64,000 nt of DNA from Cupriavidus sp. BIS7. Lineage in GTDB: Bacteria > Pseudomonadota > Gammaproteobacteria > Burkholderiales > Burkholderiaceae. How positions within the stretch are numbered: position 1 is the first letter of the stretch; each line of letters starts with the position of its first letter. Below are positions 1 to 7,969 of the stretch, in pieces. The position numbers and the translations under genes are program-made. The notes beneath the pieces were generated by a model. That model was not told where the DNA came from. It saw nothing but the letters and a program-made list of their open reading frames with translations, and did not search any database. The DNA lies in contig NZ_ALOU01000069.1 of NCBI RefSeq assembly GCF_000292345.1, positions 61,009-125,008 of the forward strand, read 5' to 3'.

Positions 1-2
1 AG

Positions 3-1094
3 GTGCTGGCGCTCGCTCGGCTGACCCACTACCGCCCGCCATTCAGCATCGAGCACGTCAAGGTGAATGGTCACGGCGACGACGTTCCCGTGATCGAGGA
101 AGTCGTCACACGTACACCATTCTGCACGTTGCTTCGCTTTCGCCGTGAAGGGGCGGCGCAGCAGCCACGTGTGCTGCTGGTAGCACCCATGTCCGGCCAC
201 TTCGCCACGCTGCTACGTGGCACCGTGGAGACGATGCTCCGCGACCATGACGTCTACATTACCGATTGGCACAACCCGCGCGACGTTCCACTGGCTTGTG
301 GCCGCTTTGGCTTCGATGAATTCGTGCAGCATCTGATCGCTTTCCTGCACGCGTTGGGCGGCAACACGCATGTTGTGGCCGTGTGCCAGCCGACAGTGGC
401 AGCATTGGCCGCCGTTGCGCTGATGGCCGAGGACGGCGACCCCGCACAACCGCCGAGCCTGACGCTGATGGCTGGTCCGATCGATGCGCGCGTGAACCCG
501 ACCAGGGTCAATGAACTGGCCACTAGCCGCCCGATCGAGTGGTTCGAGAGCACCCTGATCGGTTACGTGCCGTGGCGCTTCCCGGGCGCGATGCGGCGCG
601 TGTATCCAGGCTTCCTGCAACTGCTGGCGTTCATGAGCATGAATCGGGAGCGCCACGAGCAGGCGCTGCGCGACCTGTATGACCTGCGCATGCGCGGCGA
701 ACACGCGAAAGCCGACGAGATCCAGTCCTTCTACAACGAGTACTTTGCGACGATGGACCTGACGGCCGAGTTCTATCTCGAAACCGTCAGCCTGGTGTTC
801 CAGCGGTTCCTGCTTGCGCAGAAACTGCTGGACGTTGCGGGGCGCCGCGTGTCGACGGATGCGATCCGCCGCACCGCGCTGCTGACCGTGGAAGGCGAGC
901 GTGACGATATCTGCGCCATCGGCCAGACCATGGCCGCGCAGGACCTGTGCGCAAGCCTGCGCCCGTACATGCGCATGCATCACATCCAGACCGGCGTGGG
1001 CCACTACGGCGTGTTCAACGGCAAGCGCTGGGAAGGCCAGGTCTACCCGCTGCTGCGGGAGACCATCCACATGAGCGACGAGATGTTCGGCTGA
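3..1094 (+). CDS. phaZ: Intracellular polyhydroxybutyrate depolymerase, 5' end outside the window
   Basis: Mobilises stored poly-3-hydroxybutyrate granules in the cytoplasm. The visible 363 residues form the alpha/beta-hydrolase body of the PhaZ1 family. The nucleophile is a cysteine in AVCQPT (about residue 128 of the visible part) instead of the lipase-box serine, which is diagnostic of this family. The acid residue is probably in EGERDD (about 301-302) and the histidine in GVGHYGVFNG (about 334). The family is about 419 residues long in Cupriavidus necator (from memory), so about 55 N-terminal residues should lie upstream. The reading frame is open to the window edge, and the GTG at position 3 is probably an internal valine. 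Identification is secure; the start is unknown. Confidence 0.85.
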   Translation: MLALARLTHYRPPFSIEHVKVNGHGDDVPVIEEVVTRTPFCTLLRFRREGAAQQPRVLLVAPMSGHFATLLRGTVETMLRDHDVYITDWHNPRDVPLACGRFGFDEFVQHLIAFLHALGGNTHVVAVCQPTVAALAAVALMAEDGDPAQPPSLTLMAGPIDARVNPTRVNELATSRPIEWFESTLIGYVPWRFPGAMRRVYPGFLQLLAFMSMNRERHEQALRDLYDLRMRGEHAKADEIQSFYNEYFATMDLTAEFYLETVSLVFQRFLLAQKLLDVAGRRVSTDAIRRTALLTVEGERDDICAIGQTMAAQDLCASLRPYMRMHHIQTGVGHYGVFNGKRWEGQVYPLLRETIHMSDEMFG

Positions 1095-1192
1095 GCCTGG
1101 AGGAGGCCGTCGCTGCGCTAATGCCGTGCCGCCACAAGGCGGTGGCATGCGCTAACCTTCCGTTTCCCGGACTTTCCGCAGACCGCGCGACG

Positions 1193-2086
1193 ATGACATC
1201 AACGCAGCAATACCAGGGACAGGACCTCCTCCGGATTGGAGACGCAGATTGCTACCTGTTGCTCGCCCCCGAGCACGGCGGCCGGCTTGTACGGTGGGTC
1301 CATCACGGCCAGGACATCCTGTTCTGGCCGGATGATGCCGACTGGTCCCGCGTGGCCAAGGTACGCGGCGGCAATCCGCTGCTGTTTCCGTTTATCGGAC
1401 GTCACTTCGTCGACGGTGAAGCGGGAAAATGGCGCAGCCGCGACGGGACGGTTCACGCACTGCCCCAGCATGGCTTTGCGCGCGACTTGCCATTTGAGGT
1501 CGTGGAAGCCTCGGAATCCGCCGTGAGCCTGCAACTGGCATCGTCCGACGCCACCCGGCCAGGCTATCCCTACAGTTTCGATTTCACCGTGACCTACCGG
1601 CTGCTCACCGACGGGCTTGAAGCCACGCTTGCCACGCGCAATACGGGCGACCAGCCGCTGCCCTATTACGCGGGCCACCACTTCTACTTCGACCTTCCCC
1701 ATGCGCTGCGCGCGGAAAGCCGCTTGTCGATGCCGCCCTCGGTACGCGTTCGCCAGAATGGCGACGGCAGCCTGAACACCCCCGAAACCGGCGATGGGAC
1801 GTACACCGTTGACGATCCGCGCTTGCAGGACACATTTCACGTCCTCCGCGCCGCCGGGCCCGTACGCCTTGCAATGCCGTCCCGCACGATCGAGATCGGG
1901 TTAAACGACGCCGACACGACGCCATGGTACGCAGTCACCACATGGACAGAGCGCGACGATTCCGATTTCTATTGCGTGGAACCGTGGCTGGGCCTGCCGA
2001 ATGCCATCGGCCACGGGCAAGGATTGCGCTGGCTGGACGCTGGCGCCGAAGAGCGTGCGACCTGCAGGTTGCTGGTGAAGCCCTGA
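1193..2086 (+). CDS. Aldose 1-epimerase (galactose mutarotase) family protein
   Basis: Predicted cytoplasmic mutarotase-fold protein of 297 residues that interconverts anomers of a hexose or hexose phosphate. The fold is suggested by the N-terminal GGRLVRW segment, the NPLLFPFIGR strand, a HGFARDLPFEV segment with the conserved histidine of the superfamily, and the acidic CVEPWLGLPNA segment near the C-terminus. The frame is open far upstream through the end of phaZ. ATG 1193 was chosen because the family begins shortly before the GGR motif and residues upstream look like out-of-frame phaZ translation. No strong ribosome-binding site is visible. The substrate cannot be assigned; YeaD-type hexose-6-phosphate epimerase is an alternative. 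Confidence 0.78.
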   Translation: MTSTQQYQGQDLLRIGDADCYLLLAPEHGGRLVRWVHHGQDILFWPDDADWSRVAKVRGGNPLLFPFIGRHFVDGEAGKWRSRDGTVHALPQHGFARDLPFEVVEASESAVSLQLASSDATRPGYPYSFDFTVTYRLLTDGLEATLATRNTGDQPLPYYAGHHFYFDLPHALRAESRLSMPPSVRVRQNGDGSLNTPETGDGTYTVDDPRLQDTFHVLRAAGPVRLAMPSRTIEIGLNDADTTPWYAVTTWTERDDSDFYCVEPWLGLPNAIGHGQGLRWLDAGAEERATCRLLVKP

Positions 2087-2118
2087 GCCGTTCGCAAAGC
2101 GCCGGGAGCGTGCGCAGG

Positions 2119-2589
2119 CTATCGAAGCAGATGCTCGAAATCGAGCCCGCCGAGCAGCACGGTGGGATCGGCCTGCGTGCGCGAACTGAAGTCGACCTGC
2201 CGCGCCTCCTGCCACGCATCGAGCTTGCCGGGCAAGGCATCGAGATACTCGGCGAACCTCAGATCGCCACCCGTTGCGAACAGCCGGTCCACCTCATAGC
2301 TGTCCCACGACAGCGTGATATCGATTGGATGGGCATAGCGGCCGCCTCCAGCACGCGCCACCGCCCAAATGCGCAGACGAGCCGGCTGGTCGGGTGACGC
2401 CGATGGCAGGACGTCGGTTTGCAGCGTCCCACGGGAAAGCGCTTGCACCCGTTCGGCGATACGGGGCAGCAGTTCGGTGTTGAAACGGTGGGCAGGTATC
2501 GGGTGCACGGGGGGGCGCTGGTTGTGTCGGAAGCGGATATTGTGCGCCGGGTTGGGCCACGAAGTCAGTGGGACAAGGCGAATGGGCAA
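2119..2589 (-). CDS. Conserved-looking hypothetical protein
   Basis: A 156-residue frame opposite to its neighbours. It has no signal peptide, no membrane segment and no motif that I recognise. The C-terminal half (WAVARAGGGRYAHPIDITLS onwards) has normal soluble-protein composition, with acidic and hydrophobic alternation and an FSSRTQADPTVLLGGLDFEH tail. It fills the space between the epimerase gene and the tRNA promoter, and no competing frame there looks better. Function unknown; whether it is really translated is only moderately supported. Confidence 0.5.
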   Translation of the reverse strand: MPIRLVPLTSWPNPAHNIRFRHNQRPPVHPIPAHRFNTELLPRIAERVQALSRGTLQTDVLPSASPDQPARLRIWAVARAGGGRYAHPIDITLSWDSYEVDRLFATGGDLRFAEYLDALPGKLDAWQEARQVDFSSRTQADPTVLLGGLDFEHLLR

Positions 2590-2644
2590 ACGTGGCGATG
2601 ATCAAGGCGACGCCACCCTTGTATGCAGCGAAAGCATCACATGC

Positions 2645-2674
2645 TTGCACCAACTGCGGATTCCCGCATAGAAT
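2645..2674 (+). promoter_or_regulatory. Sigma-70 type promoter of tRNA-Gly
   Basis: TTGCAC at 2645-2650, an 18-base spacer and TAGAAT at 2669-2674 place the transcription start about 2681, just before the mature tRNA end at 2684. Seen by eye only. Confidence 0.55.
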
Positions 2675-2683
2675 TGCCGGTTC

Positions 2684-2758
2684 GCGGGCGTCGTATAATG
2701 GCTATTACCTTAGCTTCCCAAGCTAAAGACGTGGGTTCGATTCCCATCGCCCGCTCCA
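2684..2758 (+). tRNA. tRNA-Gly (anticodon CCC)
   Basis: A full cloverleaf can be folded. The acceptor stem is GCGGGCG with CGCCCGC and discriminator T at 2755, followed by an encoded CCA at 2756-2758. The anticodon stem TTAGC/GCTAA encloses the loop TTCCCAA, giving anticodon CCC, which reads GGG. The T arm GTGGG-TTCGATT-CCCAT is canonical. It lies 75 bases upstream of trmB, which encodes a tRNA-modifying enzyme, and has its own promoter. Confidence 0.96.
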
Positions 2759-2833
2759 CTCTCACTACACAAGCCGCCTCTGGCACCCGGTCAACGCGAT
2801 GATCGGCAGTCCGCCCGGCGGCTTTTTGTTGCC

Positions 2834-3622
2834 ATGCTTCCCCAAGACATCATTACCGAGCCGGTGCCGGGCGACGACGCCGAAGGCACTTCCGGGCAGT
2901 CCACTGACGCTTCCAACGCCACCCAGAATCCGGGAGACGAAGTTGCGCATCCGCGCCGGATCCGTTCGTTCGTCAGGCGCGCCGGACGCACGTCCACCGG
3001 GCAGCAGCGGGCCATCGACGATCTGGGTCCGACGTTTGTCGTGCCCTACAATCCCGAGCCGCTCGATTGGACGGCCGCGTTCGGGCGCGAGGCACCGTCG
3101 ATTCTTGAGATCGGCTTTGGCATGGGTGAGACGACGGCCCATATCGCCGGCCTGCGTTCGCAAGACAACTTCCTGGGATGCGAGGTGCATGAGCCTGGTG
3201 TCGGCGCCCTGCTCAAGCTGATCGGCGAGCGTGACCTGAAGAACGTGCGCATCATGCAGCACGACGCGGTGGAAGTCGTCGCACACATGCTCACCGAGAA
3301 TTCGCTCGATGGCGTGCACATCTTCTTTCCCGACCCCTGGCACAAGAAGCGCCACAACAAGCGCCGCCTGGTGCAGCCGCCGCTTGTGAAGCTGCTTGCC
3401 AGCCGGCTCAAGCCGGGTGGATACATTCACTGCGCAACCGACTGGGAAGAGTATGCGCACCAGATGGTAGAGGTGCTGTCGGGCGAATCGGCGCTGGAGA
3501 ATACGTCGACGGCGCAAGGTGGATTTGCCGAGCGGCCCGATTACCGGCCGGTGACCAAGTTCGAAAAGCGCGGCCTGCGCCTTGGTCATGGGGTGTGGGA
3601 CGTGGTGTTCCGGAAGAAGTAA
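2834..3622 (+). CDS. trmB: tRNA (guanine-N7-)-methyltransferase
   Basis: Makes m7G46 in the variable loop of tRNAs using S-adenosylmethionine. The 262-residue protein has the SAM-binding motif LEIGFGMGET (residues 91-100), the family signature FFPDPWHKKRHNKRRL (164-179) and the catalytic ATDWEEYA segment (about 201-208). The first 60 or so residues are a polar low-complexity extension, common in this lineage, ahead of the core that begins at IRSFVRRAGR. A start further inside is possible but no better candidate was found. It ends 29 bases before a strong terminator. Confidence 0.95.
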   Translation: MLPQDIITEPVPGDDAEGTSGQSTDASNATQNPGDEVAHPRRIRSFVRRAGRTSTGQQRAIDDLGPTFVVPYNPEPLDWTAAFGREAPSILEIGFGMGETTAHIAGLRSQDNFLGCEVHEPGVGALLKLIGERDLKNVRIMQHDAVEVVAHMLTENSLDGVHIFFPDPWHKKRHNKRRLVQPPLVKLLASRLKPGGYIHCATDWEEYAHQMVEVLSGESALENTSTAQGGFAERPDYRPVTKFEKRGLRLGHGVWDVVFRKK

Positions 3623-3651
3623 TTCGGAAAGTAAGTCGGAAGCAGCAAGAC

Positions 3652-3676
3652 AAAGAGGGGCAACAGCCCCTCTTTT
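3652..3676 (+). terminator. Rho-independent terminator after trmB
   Basis: A perfect 10-bp stem (AAAGAGGGGC with GCCCCTCTTT) around the tetraloop AACA, ending in a run of Ts at 3673-3676. The stem begins with three As on the + strand, so it could also stop transcripts leaving the converging uppP gene. Confidence 0.85.
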
Positions 3677-3721
3677 GCATTCAGGCGATCAGGGCTTCAG
3701 GTCCATCGGCCCATCAGCCCA

Positions 3722-4603
3722 TCAGGCGTGCCAGGACACGATACCTGTCCACCACGTCACCAGCACGATGATCCCGAAGGCGATCCGGTACCAAGCAAAC
3801 GGCTTGAAATCGTGCGTAGCCACAAAGCGCAGCAGCCAGCGAACACACAGAAACGCCGACAGGAACGCGAATACGAAGCCCACCGCGAAGATCCCGAGGT
3901 CATCGGCGGACAGCAGCGCGCGCGCCTTGTAGAGTTCGTAGACCGTGGCGCCGAAAATCACGGGAATCGCCAGGAAGAACGAGAACTCCGTGGCCACCTG
4001 ACGTGACAGGCCGAACAGCATGCCGCCGATGATCGTCGAACCGGAGCGCGACGTGCCCGGCACCAGCGCAAAACACTGGGCGAGACCAACCTTCAGCGCG
4101 TCACGCCAGTTGAGGTCGTCGACGGATTCGATGCGCGGTGCGCCGGCTTTGGCAGCCTCCAGCAACGCATTGCCTTGAGGACGCGACACCGTGCCGCGCT
4201 TCGCCTCCCGCCATTCGGCCAATAGAATCACCACGCCACCGACGATGAAGGCCGTCGCCACGGTGATCGGGTTGAACAGATGGGCCTTGATCCATTTGCC
4301 GAACACCAGGGCCAGCACGATGGCCGGTATCGTGGCCACGATCACGTTGATGGCAAAACGCTGCGCTTTGACGTCGCTGGTCAGGCCGCTGATCACGGTG
4401 CCGATGCGATGCCGGAATTCCCAGCAGACGGCCAGGATGGCGCCGAACTGGATAACGATCTCGAAGATCTTGCCCTTCTCGTCGTTGAAGTCGAGCAACT
4501 GCCCCGCAAGAATCAGGTGGCCAGTACTGGAAATAGGCAGGAACTCAGTCAGTCCTTCGACAATGCCAAGGATGACGGCTTTCAGGGCGAGTGCAATATC
4601 CAT
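3722..4603 (-). CDS. uppP: Undecaprenyl-diphosphatase
   Basis: Integral inner-membrane phosphatase of the BacA/UppP family that recycles undecaprenyl diphosphate to the monophosphate lipid carrier. That carrier is used by peptidoglycan synthesis and by the polysaccharide blocks later in this window. The 293-residue protein has both family motifs, EGLTEFLPISSTGHL (residues 16-30) and PGTSRSGST (182-190), and multiple hydrophobic helices with a polar insert at about 133-168. Overproduction gives bacitracin resistance in the family. Start ATG at 4603 fits the family N-terminus (MDIALALKAVILGIVEG). Confidence 0.95.
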   Translation of the reverse strand: MDIALALKAVILGIVEGLTEFLPISSTGHLILAGQLLDFNDEKGKIFEIVIQFGAILAVCWEFRHRIGTVISGLTSDVKAQRFAINVIVATIPAIVLALVFGKWIKAHLFNPITVATAFIVGGVVILLAEWREAKRGTVSRPQGNALLEAAKAGAPRIESVDDLNWRDALKVGLAQCFALVPGTSRSGSTIIGGMLFGLSRQVATEFSFFLAIPVIFGATVYELYKARALLSADDLGIFAVGFVFAFLSAFLCVRWLLRFVATHDFKPFAWYRIAFGIIVLVTWWTGIVSWHA

Positions 4604-4687
4604 GCGGAATCAGGAAAGGGAGGCGCGAAAAGTAAGCGCAAGACCCGCCGGCACAGCGCGGGCGCATGCATTATTGTTGAACCGGAT

Positions 4688-5254
4688 TTACGGCCGATTA
4701 ATCTTGACGTTGATACCGTCCGGCAAGACCGTGATTGTACCGGGCTCCACGTTGGTGCCAGCGAGCCGAAGCTGTTCAGGCTTGAACGTGTAGAGCGGAT
4801 AGCCCTGGAGCAACTGCTCCGAGAGGATTCCGCCAAGCGCATTTAGCTGGCGTGAAAACTGGCTCGGCAATCCTTGCACGTCGAATTGCCTGACCTCGGG
4901 GTCCTGCAGGACGACCGAGCGCGAGGGCTGGTCATACCGCAACGCGCTGTCCAGCGCGAATCGCCCCGTCAGCGGCTGGCGGAAGAACAGACGATTGTCG
5001 ATCGTCGCGTCGAAGGCCACTGTCACGCGGTTGTGCGCGGCGTCGAGCGTGAGCTGCGGATTGGCAAGCTGGATATCGAACAGCTCCATGTACCGCTTGT
5101 TGAACGGAAACTTCTTCTCCAGCGCGGACTGCAACTGGCTTTGCGAGAAGGTGTATTCGTCACGGAACACGCTGCAACCGCCAAGCCAGCCGGCCGTGGC
5201 CAGCGCGGCAACACCCGCTGCAGCCAGCCAGCGCCGGCGCGTCATCGCAATCAT
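4688..5254 (-). CDS. DUF1439 lipoprotein (YceB-like)
   Basis: A 188-residue predicted outer-membrane or periplasmic lipoprotein. It has a twin-basic start (TRRRW), a hydrophobic segment and a lipobox ending in LGGC, so the lipidated cysteine is residue 27. The mature part begins FRDEYTFSQSQLQSALEKKF and continues with the beta-rich DUF1439 pattern, including alternating strands such as LTLDAAHNRVTVAFDATI. Molecular function is unknown for the family. ATG at 5254 or the ATG three codons later may be used. It lies just upstream of uppP on the same strand, with 84 bases between them. Confidence 0.8.
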   Translation of the reverse strand: MIAMTRRRWLAAAGVAALATAGWLGGCSVFRDEYTFSQSQLQSALEKKFPFNKRYMELFDIQLANPQLTLDAAHNRVTVAFDATIDNRLFFRQPLTGRFALDSALRYDQPSRSVVLQDPEVRQFDVQGLPSQFSRQLNALGGILSEQLLQGYPLYTFKPEQLRLAGTNVEPGTITVLPDGINVKINRP

Positions 5255-5267
5255 CCATCAACCTCCA

Positions 5268-5567
5268 TCAGATACGGCCGCCATCCGGACTGGATGCCGG
5301 CGCGGTCATGGCCTCCAGCCGCGTCAACCACACGAGCGCCGAGTCGCGCGAATCACCGCACATCTCGACCGAGGGGCGCAGGCCACCGCAAAAGTCCGGG
5401 CGTTCCGGGCGCCCGAAGACCGCGCAACGCATGTCGGGCAGCAATTGGGCGCATGGCTGTCCCGCTGCCTTCCCTTGCGGCATGCCCGGCAGCGGCGAGG
5501 TGATCGACGGCGCGATGCAGCAGGCGCCGCAGCCGGCGCGGCATGAGAGGTCAGACTGGCAGGACAT
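5268..5567 (-). CDS. YkgJ-type cysteine-cluster protein (putative metal chelator)
   Basis: A 99-residue protein whose N-terminus carries the zinc/iron-chelating cysteine cluster of the YkgJ/UPF0153 family: C3, C9, C13, C16 and C17 in CRAGCGACC. More cysteines follow in QPCAQ, MRCAVFG, DFCGG and EMCGD, the usual spacing for a bound metal or Fe-S cluster. Its stop lies 13 bases from the start of the DUF1439 lipoprotein on the same strand, so the two are probably cotranscribed. Biochemical role unknown. Confidence 0.8.
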   Translation of the reverse strand: MSCQSDLSCRAGCGACCIAPSITSPLPGMPQGKAAGQPCAQLLPDMRCAVFGRPERPDFCGGLRPSVEMCGDSRDSALVWLTRLEAMTAPASSPDGGRI

Positions 5568-5732
5568 GGTGAAGTTTGTGCGGCAACTGCCGTCAATACG
5601 GCAAGACAGGAATCCGATACGACCCCATCAGACCGGAGAAAGGCGCAATTGTGCCTCACAGTGGCACAGGCACCTGAAACAAAGGGCAACTTGAGATGCC
5701 GGCTGCACTCATAGCCCGCCAACCCGCTCTGC

Positions 5733-5761
5733 TTGACCGTATGTAACGGCTCCTCTACATT
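5733..5761 (+). promoter_or_regulatory. Sigma-70 type promoter of the TetR gene
   Basis: TTGACC at 5733-5738, a 17-base spacer and TACATT at 5756-5761. The predicted transcription start (about 5768) lies inside the palindrome at 5760-5781. Confidence 0.55.
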
Positions 5762-5781
5762 AATGACCCAAAGGTTATTAA
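5760..5781 (+). promoter_or_regulatory. Palindromic operator candidate for the TetR regulator
   Basis: Inverted repeat with arms TTAATGACC and GGTTATTAA (8 of 9 positions complementary) around CAAA. It overlaps the end of the -10 box and the predicted start site, 48 bases before the regulator's start codon. The size and position are typical for autorepression by a TetR dimer. Which protein binds it is inference. Confidence 0.5.
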
Positions 5782-5829
5782 TTTTCCTCCTGCCGCAGCG
5801 CGACAGGAACACCGCCGCCCCGCATACCC

Positions 5830-6594
5830 GTGACCTCTGCACTCCCCAAGAAAGATCCTGAAGCGCGACGCTGGAGCCGGCGCAAGGCCGCCCGCCCCCA
5901 GGAACTGGTCGCCGCCGCGCTGGACCTGTTTGTCGAGCGCGGCTATGCGGCCACGCGACTCGAGGATGTTGCCGCAGCGGCCGGGGTATCCAAGGGCACG
6001 GTCTATCTGTACTTCGCAAACAAGGAAGAGCTTTTCAAGACCGTGGTCCGCGAGAACATGGTGCCGGCGCTCGCACGGGGCATCGACCTGGTCGACAGGT
6101 ACGAAGGCTCCACGCCGGAGTTGCTGCGCGAACTGCTGCTTGGCTGGTGGGGCCTGATCGGCTCCACACCCGTGGCGGGCCTGACCAAGCTGATCATGGC
6201 GGAGTCACGCAATTTTCCGGACATCGCCCAGTTCTACCAGGACGAGGTGATGGGCCCCGGCGACGAAATGTTCGCGCGTGTGCTGGAGCGCGGCGTGGCG
6301 CGTGGCGAGTTCCGCGCCGCCCCGGCCAATCCCACCACCACGCTGATCTGCGCGCCGCTGGTGTTCCTGATGCTATGGCGTAGCGCATTCAGCCAGATCG
6401 ACGTGCGTGCCATCGCCCCCGACGCCTTCATCGACCAGTTGCTGCACGTGCTGTTGTTCGGCCTGACCACCGGCCCGGCGCGCGATGCTCCGCTGCCTCC
6501 GCCTCAAGGGCCCTTTGCGTGGGAGCGGATCCGGGACGAAATGCTGGCAGAACAGGCGTCCGCGCAGGCGCTTCCGGAGGACACGGAACAATGA
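5830..6594 (+). CDS. TetR/AcrR family transcriptional regulator
   Basis: A 254-residue DNA-binding repressor. The helix-turn-helix is at residues 42-61 (TRLEDVAAAAGVSKGTVYLY), followed by the signature FANKEELF. The rest is the helical ligand-binding and dimerisation domain. The start is a GTG at 5830 without an obvious ribosome-binding site; it gives an N-terminus of usual length. It lies upstream of the methyltransferase-rhodanese-tolC group on the same strand, so control of the TolC-type channel is plausible, since many TetR proteins repress efflux genes. That link is inference; the clear palindrome is only in its own promoter. Confidence 0.85.
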   Translation: MTSALPKKDPEARRWSRRKAARPQELVAAALDLFVERGYAATRLEDVAAAAGVSKGTVYLYFANKEELFKTVVRENMVPALARGIDLVDRYEGSTPELLRELLLGWWGLIGSTPVAGLTKLIMAESRNFPDIAQFYQDEVMGPGDEMFARVLERGVARGEFRAAPANPTTTLICAPLVFLMLWRSAFSQIDVRAIAPDAFIDQLLHVLLFGLTTGPARDAPLPPPQGPFAWERIRDEMLAEQASAQALPEDTEQ

Positions 6595-6838
6595 GCGTCA
6601 GCGGAGCCTTGCCCCGGCACCGCCAGGGCACGAAGTCCGCCCGGTTTCTAATGCTTTGTAAACATGCCAACCCGGTGCAAGGGAGTAAAATAGTGCGCTT
6701 TTGCGTAACCTCCCGACAGGCGGCGGCTTCGGCACCGGTCGGGACGTCACCCGGCATCAACCGCAACAACAGCGCTGAACGTCACGCAGCACGCTGACTG
6801 GCAGCGCAACCCCGCAAGTATCTGGAAGGAAAGGCAAG

Positions 6839-7492
6839 ATGGATCTCGAAAAAGCCCGTTTCAACATGATCGAACAGCAAATCCGCCCGTGGGACGTGCT
6901 GGACCAGGAAATCCTGGACCTGCTGGCCGTGGTCAAGCGGGAGCAGTTCGTGCCGCAGGCCTATGCCGCACTGGCTTTCGTCGACATGGAGATCCCGCTG
7001 CCGTGCGGCGAGAACATGCAGGCGCCGCGTGTGGAAGCGCGCATCCTGCAGGACCTGAACGTGCGCAAGCATGAAAACGTGCTCGAGATCGGCGCCGGTT
7101 CGGGCTACATGGCCGCCCTGCTGGCCAACCGCGCCCGCCACGTGCTGACCGTGGACATCCACGGCGAGCTCGCCGCGCTGGCCCGCCAGAACCTGGCCAA
7201 GGCAGCCATCACCAACGTCGACGTGGCCGAAGGCAACGCTGCAGACGGCTGGGCCGTGGCAGCACCGTACGACGTGATCTGCATCTCGGCGTCGGTGCCA
7301 GAGATTCCGCAGTCGATCCTGTCCCAGGTGAAGGTTGGCGGCCGCATCGCCGCAATCGTTGGCGAGGCCCCGGTCATGGAAGCCCGCATTATCACGCGCG
7401 TCTCCGAAACCGAGTACCAGGTGGTCAACCTGTTCGAAACCGTGGCCAAGCCGCTGGAAGGCGCCGCTCAGCCGTCGCGCTTCAAGTTCTGA
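6839..7492 (+). CDS. Protein-L-isoaspartate O-methyltransferase-like protein
   Basis: A 217-residue SAM-dependent methyltransferase of the PCMT superfamily. The SAM-binding motif is VLEIGAGSGYMAAL (residues 81-94), with the family N-terminal helix IEQQIRPWDV and a C-terminal TRVSETEYQVVNLFE strand. True repair enzymes have a Ser-containing loop (GQTISxP type) before the SAM domain. Here the corresponding loop reads CGENMQAPRVEARIL, with no serine, so isoaspartate repair is doubtful. A good ribosome-binding site (GGAAGG at about 6828) precedes ATG 6839. The rhodanese gene follows after 13 bases, so the two are cotranscribed. Confidence 0.82.
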   Translation: MDLEKARFNMIEQQIRPWDVLDQEILDLLAVVKREQFVPQAYAALAFVDMEIPLPCGENMQAPRVEARILQDLNVRKHENVLEIGAGSGYMAALLANRARHVLTVDIHGELAALARQNLAKAAITNVDVAEGNAADGWAVAAPYDVICISASVPEIPQSILSQVKVGGRIAAIVGEAPVMEARIITRVSETEYQVVNLFETVAKPLEGAAQPSRFKF

Positions 7493-7505
7493 GGGGAAGC
7501 TCGAC

Positions 7506-7829
7506 ATGCAGGTCATTTCCGCTCCCGAACTCGCACAATGGCTGGCTGATGCCAGCCGTGCCAAGCCAGTGCTGCTGGACGTGCGCGAGGACATCGAGAT
7601 CCGCACCGCCGCGATGCCCGGTATCACGCATATCCCGATGGGCCAGATTCCGGCCCGTCTGAACGAACTCGACGAAGACGCCGATATCGTCTGCATCTGC
7701 CACCACGGTGCGCGCAGCATGCAGGTGGCGAACTTCCTTGAGCGTCAGGGCTATGCCAAGGTCTTCAACCTCACCGGCGGTATTCACGCCTGGTCGACGC
7801 AAGTCGATCCGTCCGTCCCGCAGTACTGA
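7506..7829 (+). CDS. Rhodanese-like sulfurtransferase domain protein
   Basis: A 107-residue single-domain rhodanese in the cytoplasm, expected to carry persulfide sulfur on a cysteine. It has LLDVREDIE (residues 23-31), the HIPMGQIP segment (42-49) and the active-site loop CHHGARS (65-71) with catalytic C65. The longer open frame upstream lies inside the methyltransferase gene; ATG 7506, after the GGGGAAG site at about 7493, is the likely start. This methyltransferase-rhodanese-tolC order suggests one transcription unit. Confidence 0.9.
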   Translation: MQVISAPELAQWLADASRAKPVLLDVREDIEIRTAAMPGITHIPMGQIPARLNELDEDADIVCICHHGARSMQVANFLERQGYAKVFNLTGGIHAWSTQVDPSVPQY

Positions 7830-7969
7830 CCACGGACAGGTCCCGGGCGGCGAACCGCGCTGCCCGGGGTCACCCCGCCGAGCAGCACCTCCGCAGTTTC
7901 TTGCCGTACCACCCGTCGATGTAACCGAACGATGGCCGCGCCGAAAGAGCTGGCCGCGCTGGAGATGTC

